Of a DNA stretch of 64,000 nt, positions 1 to 8,012 are shown piece by piece; position 1 is the first letter of the stretch; each line of letters begins with the position of its first letter. Origin of the DNA: Pandoraea anhela (GTDB taxonomy: Bacteria; Pseudomonadota; Gammaproteobacteria; Burkholderiales; Burkholderiaceae). The notes below the pieces were generated by a model that was given only the letters and a program-made list of their open reading frames with translations, had not been told where the DNA came from and ran no database searches. A program made the position numbers and the translations under genes. Where the stretch lies: assembly GCF_902459655.1 (NCBI RefSeq), contig NZ_CABPSB010000014.1, positions 1 through 64,000 on the forward strand, given 5' to 3'.

Positions 1-213
1 GTGAACCCGGCGGCGAAGAACGATCCGCAATCGCCGATTGCCGGCATGCCGATTCTCGAGGCGTACAAGGCCAAGACGATCATCGTCAACAAGCGTTCGA
101 TGGCGGCGGGTTACGCCGGGCTGGACAACGATCTTTTCTACCTCGACAAGACCATGATGGTGTTTGGCGACGCAAAGAAGGTCGTCGAGGAGATGGTGAA
201 GGCGGCGGCCTGA
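1..213 (+). CDS. pntB: NAD(P) transhydrogenase beta subunit, C-terminal fragment
   Basis: The window opens inside this gene, so only the last 70 residues are visible. They match the end of the NADP-binding domain III of the membrane-bound proton-translocating transhydrogenase PntB. The diagnostic stretches are [15 protein letters not shown], the [13 protein letters not shown] loop that contacts NADP, and the MVFGDAKK helix near the end. PntB works with PntA to move hydride from NADH to NADP+ at the expense of the proton gradient. The first GTG codon in the window is an internal valine, not a start. A GC-rich hairpin follows the stop, consistent with the end of a pntAB transcript. Confidence 0.93.
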   Translation: MNPAAKNDPQSPIAGMPILEAYKAKTIIVNKRSMAAGYAGLDNDLFYLDKTMMVFGDAKKVVEEMVKAAA

Positions 214-229
214 TCGAAGACGTGTATGG

Positions 230-254
230 GGCGCGCCGCCGTGTGCGGCGCGCC
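230..254 (+). terminator. Hairpin downstream of pntB
   Basis: GGCGCGCCGC (230-239) and its exact complement GCGGCGCGCC (245-254) are separated by five bases. The stem is strong and sits 17 bp after the pntB stop, but only a weak T-containing stretch follows. It is a plausible terminator rather than a textbook one. Confidence 0.45.
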
Positions 255-300
255 TTCGCCATTTCGATGGCGCGTGGGTCAACTTATTGGCAGGACCTTT

Positions 301-1251
301 ATGAACGTATCGCTGAGACAACTCAAGGTCTTCATGGTCGTGGCGCGCAGCAAGAACTTCAGCCGCGCGGGCGCCGAGATCGGCCTGACACAACCGGCCA
401 TCAGCCGCTGCATCAATGAGCTGGAAGGGCAACTGGGCCTGCGTCTGGTGGATCGCACCACGCGTGAAGTCGCGCTCACGGACGCCGGCGTCACGCTCGC
501 GGGCAACCTCGATCGCGTACTCGACGAGCTCGAGATCGCGCTGCTTCAGACCCACGGCGCGGAAGCGCGCACGACGGGGCGCGTTCGCATCGGCGCCGCG
601 CCGACTATCTCCGCGACATTGATGCCGCGCGTGCTGCTGGCCTCGCAGGCCACGTATCCCGATATCGCACTCGCGCTCGTCGACCAGATGCAACGCGCGG
701 TGCTCGACAGCGTGCGTGCGGGCGACGTCGACTTCGGTATCGTGGTCGCCCCGCAAGGCGCCGACGATCTGACGACCGAGCATTTGATGAGCGAGCCGTT
801 CTGTCTCGTTTGCCGTAGCGATCATGCGCTCGCGGCGCAGGCGGCCGTGCACTGGTCGGAGCTCTCGGGAGAGAACCTTGTGCTGCTCAACCAGAGTTCG
901 GGCAGCCGTCCGCTCATCGATCGCGCACTCACGACGCAGAAGGTGCAAGGCACCATCACGCAGGAGCTTGGGCACGTGAGCACCATCTTCCGCATGGTGC
1001 AGGAAGGGCTGGGGGTGAGCGTGCTGCCGCCGCTGGCGTTGCCGCTGCCGGAGAACTCCACGCTCGCGGTGCGTCCACTGTTGCCCGCGTTTGAGCGCAA
1101 CATCGTGCTGGTGCGCCGCAAGAACCGCTCGCTCTCGCCGGTGGCCCATACCGTGTGGGAACTGATCCACCGCGTGGTGCGCGAGCGTAACAAGGGTTTC
1201 GCGTTGGCCATCGAGCCGGGGCAGACTGCTGCGGCGAGCACGATCAACTGA
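301..1251 (+). CDS. LysR-family transcriptional regulator
   Basis: This 316-residue protein has the standard LysR layout: a winged helix-turn-helix over about residues 3-62 (LRQLKVFMVVARSKNFSRAG, then LTQPAISRCINELE) and a two-lobed effector domain from about residue 90. ATG at 301 was chosen because the HTH starts right after it and AGGACC lies just upstream; an in-frame upstream extension reads as intergenic DNA. The gene is not divergent from an obvious target: pntB ends upstream on the same strand and an MFS gene follows about 470 bp downstream. Its ligand and target cannot be read from the sequence. Confidence 0.9.
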   Translation: MNVSLRQLKVFMVVARSKNFSRAGAEIGLTQPAISRCINELEGQLGLRLVDRTTREVALTDAGVTLAGNLDRVLDELEIALLQTHGAEARTTGRVRIGAAPTISATLMPRVLLASQATYPDIALALVDQMQRAVLDSVRAGDVDFGIVVAPQGADDLTTEHLMSEPFCLVCRSDHALAAQAAVHWSELSGENLVLLNQSSGSRPLIDRALTTQKVQGTITQELGHVSTIFRMVQEGLGVSVLPPLALPLPENSTLAVRPLLPAFERNIVLVRRKNRSLSPVAHTVWELIHRVVRERNKGFALAIEPGQTAAASTIN

Positions 1252-1294
1252 ATCCTCGATTCGAATCAACGACTTGCCTTCCCTCATCAAGGAC

Positions 1295-1466
1295 TTGTCC
1301 ACAGACTTGAACACAAAATCTGTGGATAAACCGGCGGCACTCGCAGACGATTTGCCTGCGAGTGCCGTCGTCTGATCGCCTCCCGCGAAAACCTCAATCC
1401 GATCAAGCGCTTGAGCCACGTGTTCCGTTCGTTGTCCACAGCGTTGTGAACAAAAACGGTGGATAA
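1295..1466. promoter_or_regulatory. Cluster of DnaA-box-like 9-mers
   Basis: The 467-bp spacer between the LysR and MFS genes holds four 9-mers resembling the DnaA box TTATCCACA. They are TTGTCCACA (1295-1303), TGTGGATAA (1321-1329, an exact box on the minus strand), TTGTCCACA (1432-1440) and GGTGGATAA (1458-1466, one mismatch on the minus strand). They form two similar modules about 137 bp apart, each with TTGTCCACAG, then a GAACA/AAAA stretch, then a GTGGATAA element in inverted orientation. No gene is seen in 1252-1718. A TAAAAT sequence near 1629 could be a -10 element for the MFS gene. Confidence 0.5.
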
Positions 1467-1718
1467 GTCCTGTGCGTGAGCCGTGTGCGCGATGCCGTCT
1501 CACGATTCGGCGGCCTGTCCGGTGCGAGGCGCCTCAGCCCGGTTTTTTCACCGTGACATTGATGCGCCGCCGCCGCACTTCGGCAGCGATGTTGCGAAAG
1601 ACACACTGTACTGTCACGTAGAGTGCGCTAAAATTCTCAACATCGATTGCGCGTTCCGCAACGCTGACGGCTCGCACCCTCCCTCTTCAATCGACAACGC
1701 AGAAGTCTCTGCCGCGTC

Positions 1719-3011
1719 ATGTCTGTATTTCTTTCCATCTCGATGACTTCTGATATTGCGCAGCCGCGCACGGGCTTTTGGCCTGCGCGTGCGGCAACGA
1801 TGGCATTGCTGTTTTGCAGCGGATTTCTTTACGCGACGTGGGGCGTGCACGTGCCGACCGTCAAGGCGATGTTCGACCTGAACGACGCCAGCCTGTCCGT
1901 GGCGATGTTCGCCGTGGCCGGCGGCGCCATCGTCACGATGTCCCGCATGGCGCGCTGGGTCGGACGTGCAGGCAGCCAGCGCGCCAGCCTGCATTCGGGG
2001 ATTGCGCTGGCGCTCACGAGCGCCTTCATCCTCTCGATGCCGAACTACTGGGCGCTCGTGGGATGGCTCGCGCTCTACGGTGCGGCGAATGCGACATACG
2101 ATGTCGCCGTGAATGCCCAGGCCGCCACACTCGAAGCGCGTTACCGCAAGCCGATCATGGCGTCGCTGCACGGATGCTTCAGCCTCGGCGGGATGGCCGG
2201 TGCGCTCGTCGGGGGGGCGTGGCTCGCGCACCATGGATCGCCGCAATGGCATATCGGTATGGCGGCCCTTGGCTGCGCCGTGGTGATCGTCGTCGGTGCG
2301 CGTTTCATGCAACCGGACATGCTGCCCGGTGAAGCGCCGGTCGCGAATGCGCAGGACGTGACGGCATCTGCCGGGAAGCGCACGCCGCCGCCCGCATTGA
2401 GCGAGGCGTCTCGCCGTCAATTGCATCGCAAACTGACGGGCTTCGGCGTACTGGCGTTCCTCGGGTTGGTGGTGGAAGGCGCGATGTACGACTGGACGGC
2501 GGTGTACATGCGCGAAGTGGTGTCGGCGCAGGGCGCATGGATCGGTGCAGGCTACGCGGCATTCTCCGTCGGCATGGCGGCCGGACGCTTCGGCGGCGAC
2601 CCCGTGCGCGCGCGCATGGGCGGCGCGCGTTTGCTACGCGTGAGCAGTCTGCTGTGTGTCGGCGGTGTGCTGCTGGCGTTGTTCTGGCGTGAACCGGCGG
2701 CGGCCGTCGTGGGCTTTGCGTTGGCCGGGCTGGGTTTATCGAATGTGATGCCGGTGATGTTCGCCGCGTCGGGCGAGGTGGCGCGCAGCGCCGGCATGGC
2801 GAGCGCCGAGGCCATCGCGGTGATGGCGCGTCTTGCCTACCTCGGGCTGTTGATCGGGCCGGTGCTGATCGGCGCGATCGCGCACGGTATCAGCTTGCCG
2901 GTGGCGCTGGGGGCCGGACTGCTGTGCATCGTGCCGATCGCGCTGCTCGCCCCGAAGATGCTCGCCGGTGCAGACGGACGCGCCCCGACGCCGGCGTCCG
3001 CGAAGGACTGA
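1719..3011 (+). CDS. MFS transporter, YbjJ/fucose-permease-like
   Basis: The 430-residue product is an integral membrane protein with about twelve hydrophobic segments, starting at ATMALLFCSGFLYATWGVHVP, and a charged central loop near residues 205-235. The early GVHVP motif and the short loops resemble the YbjJ-like branch of the major facilitator superfamily, whose substrates are mostly unassigned. ATG at 1743 (MTSDIAQ) is an alternative start; neither has a clear ribosome-binding site. The gene stands alone between a possible DnaA-box region and a convergent hydratase gene, so context does not suggest a substrate. Confidence 0.8.
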   Translation: MSVFLSISMTSDIAQPRTGFWPARAATMALLFCSGFLYATWGVHVPTVKAMFDLNDASLSVAMFAVAGGAIVTMSRMARWVGRAGSQRASLHSGIALALTSAFILSMPNYWALVGWLALYGAANATYDVAVNAQAATLEARYRKPIMASLHGCFSLGGMAGALVGGAWLAHHGSPQWHIGMAALGCAVVIVVGARFMQPDMLPGEAPVANAQDVTASAGKRTPPPALSEASRRQLHRKLTGFGVLAFLGLVVEGAMYDWTAVYMREVVSAQGAWIGAGYAAFSVGMAAGRFGGDPVRARMGGARLLRVSSLLCVGGVLLALFWREPAAAVVGFALAGLGLSNVMPVMFAASGEVARSAGMASAEAIAVMARLAYLGLLIGPVLIGAIAHGISLPVALGAGLLCIVPIALLAPKMLAGADGRAPTPASAKD

Positions 3012-3041
3012 GGATCGGGGGCGCAGCAAACCTGGGGCGTA

Positions 3042-3083
3042 ATGCGGGGAGAGATGCGGGGATAGATGCGGGCAGAGATGCGC
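3042..3083. repeat. 12-bp tandem repeat between convergent genes
   Basis: About 3.4 imperfect copies of ATGCGGGGAGAG fill the space between the stop of the MFS gene (3011) and the stop of the convergent hydratase gene (3084). Copies differ by one or two bases, as expected of a slippage-generated repeat. Confidence 0.75.
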
Positions 3084-3842
3084 TTACGTCAGCGTGACGG
3101 CTACGTCGCCGATACCGTCGATCACGCCGCGCAACTCGCCCGGGCCGTCGGCGGGGATCATGCCGACGTAAGAGCCGCATGTGACGATCGCGCCCGCGCG
3201 CATCGTGATGCCGCGCTTGCCGTTGTGATTCACCAGCCAGGTGAGCAGAGCGCGCGGATCGCCGCCGGTGTTGAATACCTTTGCCGGGGTGATGTCGCGG
3301 CCGGCGAGGGTGAAGACGGCCTTGGGCTTGAGGTAGTCGAAGCTCGCGTCGTAGCTGCGGCCGCTACCGATCACGAGGGCGCCGTTGTTCTGAAGGTCGG
3401 CCAGCACGAAGCGGCTGTCGAGCCCCTTGTCGGCAAAACGGCTGTCGGTGATTTCGATGGTGGCCAGCATGTCGTCCACGAACATCATCACCTCACGCTC
3501 GTCGTATCGGCCCGGTTTGATGTCGCGTGCCAGACGGAAGGCGATTTCCAGTTCGAGACCGGGGCGGAAGAAGTCGTCGAGCGCGAGCGTGCCACCGGCA
3601 TTGCCGACCACTGTCGCCGGAATCGGGGCGCAGTTCGGCAGATCCGACGGCGTTTTCGCACCGACTTTCCACGCGGCGATCGTGTCGCCGAGCAGATCGA
3701 GCGTGCGCAATTGCACGGCATAGGCGGCGTCGGCGTCGACGGGGATCAGTGCCTCGGCGGGCGAGTCGATGGGCGTGTCGCCGCGACGGGTGTCGGCGAG
3801 CAGGCGAGCGAGCGATTCGACGGCGGGTTGGGTCTCGAACAT
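3084..3842 (-). CDS. 2-keto-4-pentenoate hydratase / FAH-family enzyme
   Basis: The 252-residue protein belongs to the fumarylacetoacetate hydrolase superfamily, hydratase/decarboxylase branch (MhpD/HpaH type). These enzymes are divalent-metal dependent and add water to 2-hydroxypenta-2,4-dienoate-type products of aromatic meta-cleavage. Supporting stretches are AWKVGAKT, the metal-site region PGLELEIAFRLARD, the EITDSRF segment, and GSYVGMIPADGPGE near the end. ATG at 3842 was chosen because AGGAG lies just upstream (seen on the minus strand); an in-frame extension upstream lacks family similarity. No meta-cleavage operon surrounds it, so it may serve a peripheral pathway. A GntR regulator gene is divergent to it and is the obvious candidate controller. 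Confidence 0.85.
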   Translation of the reverse strand: MFETQPAVESLARLLADTRRGDTPIDSPAEALIPVDADAAYAVQLRTLDLLGDTIAAWKVGAKTPSDLPNCAPIPATVVGNAGGTLALDDFFRPGLELEIAFRLARDIKPGRYDEREVMMFVDDMLATIEITDSRFADKGLDSRFVLADLQNNGALVIGSGRSYDASFDYLKPKAVFTLAGRDITPAKVFNTGGDPRALLTWLVNHNGKRGITMRAGAIVTCGSYVGMIPADGPGELRGVIDGIGDVAVTLT

Positions 3843-4165
3843 CTTGCGAATCTCCTGAGGGAAGGGCGATGCGCCGGTCAGTTGCCGGGCGCGTGTCGCC
3901 CCACATCGTATACAAAATTCAAGCGATGTTGCGCTGCGATGCGAACATGTCGCGTTCTCAGTGAAAACACCACACAACGTAGTCAAAACGACGTCGATCT
4001 GCGAGAATCGAGCTTCGTAATATTTCGTAACAATGTGTCTTGGTCCGAGAAATATTGCGTGGTTTCAGGAGCGGCGCGGCATGGATTAGGATCGTCGTCG
4101 CTCGCGAAAGTGCTGTGCATGCAGTCGTTGTCTTTCTTCCCGAAACGAATGACCAGGGCAAGCCT
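3843..4165. other. Divergent intergenic region, hydratase / GntR
   Basis: This 323-bp spacer is less GC-rich than its surroundings and separates two divergent genes, so it must hold both promoters. It contains a GTATAC core at 3908-3913, the kind of centre seen in FadR/VanR-type GntR operators, about 65 bp upstream of the hydratase start. I see no clear -35/-10 pair and no open frame with family similarity. Confidence 0.4.
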
Positions 4166-4894
4166 ATGCACTCCGTGACTTTGAACGCCGTACACGACCA
4201 CACCATCCATCCGCCGGACGCCGGCGCGAATCAGGCAAGCCAGCCGATCAGCCGCCAGGCGCTGCATCTGGCCGTGATGGATCGCTTGCGCAAGATGATT
4301 ACCGAAGGGCTGCTGCCGCCGGGGGCGCATCTGAACGAGCGCGCGCTGTGCGAGCAACTGGGCGTGTCGCGCACGCCGCTGCGCGAGGCGCTGAAGATGC
4401 TGGCGGTGGAGCGTCTGATCGATCTGCTGCCCAATCGCGGCGCCCGCGTCGTGACGCTCTCCGCGAGCGATATCGCCGATGCCTTCGAGTTGCTGAGCGG
4501 CCTCGAAGCACTCGCCGGCGAGTTGGCGTGCGAGCGCATCACGCAGGCGGAGGTCGACGAGATTCAGGAGCTTCACAGCGCCATGGACGCCTGCTATGCC
4601 AACGGCGATCTGTCCGGCTACTTCGACTGCAATCAACGGATCCACGACCGCATCAATGCGGCGGCGCGCAATCCTGCGCTCACGCAGATGTATCAGTCCG
4701 TCAATCAACGGCTTCAGGCGCTACGCTTTCGCTCCAACCTGCACGCAGGCAAGTGGGAGCGTGCGATCGACGAACATGTCCAGATGTTGCAGGCGTTGCA
4801 TCGACGAGACGGTGCCGCGCTCGGTCGGCTGTTGCGCGGGCATCTGATGGCAAAGTGCGCTGCCGTGCTCGCGAACGTGCGCGTTGCCGCCTGA
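4166..4894 (+). CDS. GntR-family regulator, FadR/FCD subfamily
   Basis: This 242-residue regulator has an N-terminal GntR winged helix over about residues 30-95 (MDRLRKMITEGLLPPGAHLN, then LCEQLGVSRTPLREALKMLA) and a C-terminal all-helical FCD ligand domain. FCD proteins usually bind small carboxylates through a metal held by Asp and His residues. ATG at 4166 gives about 30 residues before the HTH; in-frame upstream codons look like leader. It is divergent from the FAH-family hydratase gene and convergent with a second FCD regulator at 4920. Hydratase control is the simplest inference. Confidence 0.9.
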   Translation: MHSVTLNAVHDHTIHPPDAGANQASQPISRQALHLAVMDRLRKMITEGLLPPGAHLNERALCEQLGVSRTPLREALKMLAVERLIDLLPNRGARVVTLSASDIADAFELLSGLEALAGELACERITQAEVDEIQELHSAMDACYANGDLSGYFDCNQRIHDRINAAARNPALTQMYQSVNQRLQALRFRSNLHAGKWERAIDEHVQMLQALHRRDGAALGRLLRGHLMAKCAAVLANVRVAA

Positions 4895-4919
4895 CCCGTG
4901 TCTGTCCGAGCGCGCGGTA

Positions 4920-5594
4920 TCAGGCCGCGCGGTTCATGCTCACGAGCCCTTCGTTGAGCATGGCGGCAACGTAAGCGTCCGTCTTGCTGCGCAGGTGCGC
5001 TTCCATCAGCGTGCGCAGACGTTTGCCGTCTCGCCGGCGCAATAACGCCAGCATTTCCGCGTGTTCGTCGACGGCCTGACGCCAGCGCTCGGGTGTCGGC
5101 GTCAGACGCTCGCGCACGTGGCGCAACCGGGCGTTGAGGTTGTGAAAGTATTCGGCCAGCGGACCGTTGTTCGCCATGCGCAGAATGCTCAGGTGAATTT
5201 GCTGGTTCAGCGCGAAATAGGCCGCGTGATCGGCGCGCGCGTACGCCGCTTCCATGTCTTGCTGCAAGCCCGCCAGGGCGTCCAGATCGGCCTCCGACGC
5301 CTTCTCGCAGGCCTGTTCCCCGGAAAGTCCTTCCAGCACCGCCATCACGGCGAGCAGATTCACGACTTCGTCCACGCTCACCCGCGCCACGCGCGCGCGC
5401 CGTGTCTCCGAAATCTCCACCAGCCCCTCGTTCGCCAGACGCTTGAGCGCTTCGCGCAGCGGTGTGCGCGATACCGCGAGTTCGTCGCACAGCGCCCGCT
5501 CCGAGAGCGGTGCGCCGGGGCGAAGGTCGCCGCGCACGATGCGCGCTTTCAGGGCTTCGTAGGCGGCGGCGTTCAGCGAGGCGGAGGCAGTCAT
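4920..5594 (-). CDS. GntR-family regulator, FadR/FCD subfamily
   Basis: The 224-residue protein has the same two-domain plan as its neighbour: a GntR winged helix over about residues 5-75 (AYEALKARIVRGDLRPGAPL, then LCDELAVSRTPLREALKRLA) and an FCD effector domain. ATG at 5594 is used; a TTG at 5609 is possible. It is divergent from the enoyl-CoA hydratase / CoA-transferase pair. Two near-identical candidate operators lie in the shared intergenic region, one beside each gene, so this protein probably represses that acyl-CoA operon and itself. The ligand is unknown; an acyl-CoA or free acid is likely. Confidence 0.9.
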   Translation of the reverse strand: MTASASLNAAAYEALKARIVRGDLRPGAPLSERALCDELAVSRTPLREALKRLANEGLVEISETRRARVARVSVDEVVNLLAVMAVLEGLSGEQACEKASEADLDALAGLQQDMEAAYARADHAAYFALNQQIHLSILRMANNGPLAEYFHNLNARLRHVRERLTPTPERWRQAVDEHAEMLALLRRRDGKRLRTLMEAHLRSKTDAYVAAMLNEGLVSMNRAA

Positions 5595-5612
5595 GCGCGA
5601 CGATTTCAAAAA

Positions 5613-5629
5613 TGGAATGCCAATTTTGA
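5613..5629 (-). promoter_or_regulatory. Candidate GntR operator, site 1
   Basis: Read on the minus strand this is TCAAAATTGGCATTCCA, matching site 2 at 5736-5752 at 15 of 17 positions. It sits 19 bp upstream of the regulator's ATG, where bound protein would block its own transcription. Near-palindromic TTGGNATNCCA cores are typical of FadR/VanR-type GntR sites. Confidence 0.5.
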
Positions 5630-5654
5630 TGGTGGAACATCACCAGGTCAATCG

Positions 5655-5712
5655 CTCGTTGGCAAAAATTCCATGTTTACCCTGATTTTTTCGATTGCAG
5701 CTTGCCAACGAG
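5655..5712. repeat. 11-bp inverted repeat with a 36-bp spacer
   Basis: CTCGTTGGCAA (5655-5665) and its exact complement TTGCCAACGAG (5702-5712) lie between the two candidate GntR operators. The spacing is too wide for a simple hairpin terminator, so the arms may be two half-sites for a second protein or for looping. Confidence 0.5.
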
Positions 5713-5735
5713 ATGCTGGTGATTTTATCGTTTAC

Positions 5736-5752
5736 TCAAAATTGGTATGCCA
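5736..5752 (+). promoter_or_regulatory. Candidate GntR operator, site 2
   Basis: TCAAAATTGGTATGCCA contains the near-palindrome TTGGTATGCCAA. It repeats site 1 in the opposite orientation and lies about 54 bp upstream of the enoyl-CoA hydratase start, a suitable position for a repressor site near that promoter. Confidence 0.5.
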
Positions 5753-5805
5753 AAAATCACATGCCGGACGACATAGGGTGCGCGCCGGCGATGCAAGGAG
5801 GCAAT

Positions 5806-6585
5806 GTGACATCGACCGTTCTGACCGAGCGACACGGCGCGATCGCGCGGGTCACGCTCAACCGTCCCGAGAAGCTCAACGCGTTGACCAAGCCGATGTG
5901 GCAGGCGTTAGGCGACACCATTCTGACGTTGTCCGAGTCGCCGGACGTGCGGTGCATCGTGCTGCGCGGCGCGGGAGAAACGTCGTTCGCGCCGGGCAAC
6001 GACATTGCGGAGTTCGAGACGGACCGCGCGAATGTCGGGCAAGCCCGTGCTTACGGTGCGCTGATGCATCGCACACTCGACGCGCTGGCGAACTGCCCGG
6101 TGCCGCTCGTCGCGATGATTCACGGTATTTGTGTGGGGGGCGGTATGGAAATCGCGGCGTCTTGCGATATCCGGATCTGCGGCGAGTCGAGCCGCTTTGG
6201 CGCCCCGATCAACAAATTGGGGCTCGTGATGGCGCACGCGGAATTGTCCGGGCTCGTGCAGTTGCTCGGTCCGGCCAAGGCGCTGGAGATCCTGCTGGAA
6301 GGGCGGATTTTCGATGCGCAGGAGGCCCAGCGCATCGGGCTCGTCACGCGAGTGGTGCCCGATGCCGACGTGACGCGCGAGGCGCTTGAAAGCGCCGATC
6401 GGATTGCCGCCGGCGCACCGCTCGTCGCCCGTTGGCACAAGCGCTTCGTGCGAGAGCTGGTCAGTGGCAAACCGCTCACGCCAGCGCAGATCGACGAAGG
6501 TTTCGCCTGTTTCGGCACTGCCGATTTTCAGGCCGGCTATCGCGCGTTCCTGGCGAGGACGGCCCCGGTCTTCGAGGGGCGCTGA
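5806..6585 (+). CDS. Enoyl-CoA hydratase/isomerase family protein
   Basis: A 259-residue crotonase-fold protein acting on an acyl-CoA thioester. GTG at 5806 was chosen because AGGAGG ends four bases upstream; ATG at 5791 or 5761 are less likely. The oxyanion-hole region reads FAPGNDIAEF and the second is HGICVGGGMEIA. In classical crotonase two glutamates act. The first is present (E115 in GGGMEIA). The second, normally the Glu of a PEI-LG motif, is replaced here (APINKLG, Ile135), so simple hydration may not be its activity. It is followed one base later by a class III CoA-transferase gene, with which it forms an operon. Confidence 0.88.
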   Translation: MTSTVLTERHGAIARVTLNRPEKLNALTKPMWQALGDTILTLSESPDVRCIVLRGAGETSFAPGNDIAEFETDRANVGQARAYGALMHRTLDALANCPVPLVAMIHGICVGGGMEIAASCDIRICGESSRFGAPINKLGLVMAHAELSGLVQLLGPAKALEILLEGRIFDAQEAQRIGLVTRVVPDADVTREALESADRIAAGAPLVARWHKRFVRELVSGKPLTPAQIDEGFACFGTADFQAGYRAFLARTAPVFEGR

Positions 6586-6586
6586 G

Positions 6587-7843
6587 ATGAACGAGAGGCG
6601 TGAGACCGCCGGCGGCGGCACGAGCAAAACCGGCCCGTTGCAAGGCGTGAAGGTGATCGAGCTGTCGCACATCATGTCGGGGCCGGTGTGCGGAATGATG
6701 CTTGCGGACATGGGGGCCGACGTCATCAAGGTCGAGAAGATCGACGGGGACGACGCGCGTCGTTTCGCGCCGATCCTCGCGCACGGTGAATCGGCGTCTT
6801 TCATGATGCTCAATCGCAACAAGCGTGGCATTGCGCTCAATCTCAAGACCGAGGGCGGTCGCGACGTGCTGCGCAAGATGCTCGCGAGTGCGGACGTCGT
6901 CACCGAGAACTATCGCAAAGGCACGATGGAGAAGCTCGGCCTCGGTTACGAGACGCTGCGTGCGGCGAACCCGGGGCTGATCTACTGCGCGATTTCGGGC
7001 TATGGACGCACCGGTCCCTACGCGGACAAAGGCGGCTTCGATCTGATCGCGCAGGGGCTCTGCGGTCTGATGAGCGTGACGGGCGAGCCCGGGCAGGCGC
7101 CGATCAAGGCGGGCTCGCCGATCGCGGACATCAACGCGGGCATTCTGGCGGCGCTCGGCATCTCGGCCGCCTACGCACACCGGTTGCGCACCGGCGAAGG
7201 ACAGGTCGTGGACACGTCGCTGCTCGAAGCCGGGTTTCAGCAAATGTACTGGGCGGCGGCGAACTTCTTTGCGAGCGGCGAAAATCCGCCGAAGTTCGGC
7301 TCGGCGAATCCGACGAGCACACCCTATCAGGCGTTTCGTACGCGGGACGGCTGGATCAACATCGGCGCGGCGAACCAGGCAAATTACGAGCGTCTGCTTC
7401 AGGTGCTCGACGCGCCCGAAATCGCCGGCGATGCGCGCTTTGCCACGAACGCCGGACGCACGGCAAACCGCGAGGAACTCGTCGAGCGCCTTACCGCTTA
7501 TCTGATGCGCGACACGACGGCGCACTGGGTCGAGTGGCTCGATGCCGTCGGTTTGCCGGTCGGACCGGTCCTGTCGATTTCGGAGGCGGTGTCGCACCCG
7601 CAGATCGTGGCGCGCGAGATGGTCGTCGAAACCGTCCATCCGTCTGATGGCCCGACGCGCAGCATCGGGCTGCCGATCCGCTTTTCGCAGACCCCGAAGT
7701 GCACCGGCGGGCCTGCGCCACGGCTCGGCGAACACACCTTCGACGTGCTGGCCGACTATGGTTTCGATGCGGGGCAGGTACGCGATCTGGTCGCGCAGGG
7801 AGCGGTGCATGCCCTGGAGGCGGCCGCGCAAGTGAACGTCTGA
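6587..7843 (+). CDS. CaiB/BaiF family (class III) CoA-transferase
   Basis: The 418-residue protein matches family III CoA-transferases, which swap CoA between carboxylic acids as interlocked dimers. Characteristic stretches are LSHIMSGPVCGMMLADMGADVIKVE shortened here to its core (GPVCGMMLADMGADVIKVE), LNRNKRGIALNLK, the YGRTGPYADKGGFDLIAQ region, and GEGQVVDTSLLEA, near which the catalytic Asp usually lies. ATG at 6587 follows the upstream stop (6585) by one base, so translation is probably coupled. Together the two genes can activate and then transform a carboxylic acid. The substrate is not evident. Confidence 0.9.
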   Translation: MNERRETAGGGTSKTGPLQGVKVIELSHIMSGPVCGMMLADMGADVIKVEKIDGDDARRFAPILAHGESASFMMLNRNKRGIALNLKTEGGRDVLRKMLASADVVTENYRKGTMEKLGLGYETLRAANPGLIYCAISGYGRTGPYADKGGFDLIAQGLCGLMSVTGEPGQAPIKAGSPIADINAGILAALGISAAYAHRLRTGEGQVVDTSLLEAGFQQMYWAAANFFASGENPPKFGSANPTSTPYQAFRTRDGWINIGAANQANYERLLQVLDAPEIAGDARFATNAGRTANREELVERLTAYLMRDTTAHWVEWLDAVGLPVGPVLSISEAVSHPQIVAREMVVETVHPSDGPTRSIGLPIRFSQTPKCTGGPAPRLGEHTFDVLADYGFDAGQVRDLVAQGAVHALEAAAQVNV

Positions 7844-7920
7844 TGTATGTGTGGCGTCTCTCATGCGGATTCGCCGCGAGTTGACGCGTCAAACGGCAAT
7901 TCGTCAGAACTTCCCTCTCG

Positions 7921-7970
7921 GTGGCCGGTCGGTTTTTCTAGCCGGTCGTGACAATGAGGTGTCCGGCCAC
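7921..7970. repeat. Intergenic inverted repeat
   Basis: GTGGCCGG (7921-7928) pairs exactly with CCGGCCAC (7963-7970), and an inner CCGG...CCGG pair with a T5 run lies between them. It follows the CoA-transferase gene by about 80 bp and may be a terminator, though the T run is inside the structure. Confidence 0.35.
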
Positions 7971-8012
7971 CGATTCATCTGACCCGACGGCATCGTCGTA
8001 AGGAGGGAAGGC

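Noticed and set aside
1295-1466. Chromosomal replication origin
   Set aside because: No dnaA, dnaN, rpmH or parAB nearby and no AT-rich unwinding region; the box cluster alone is not enough.
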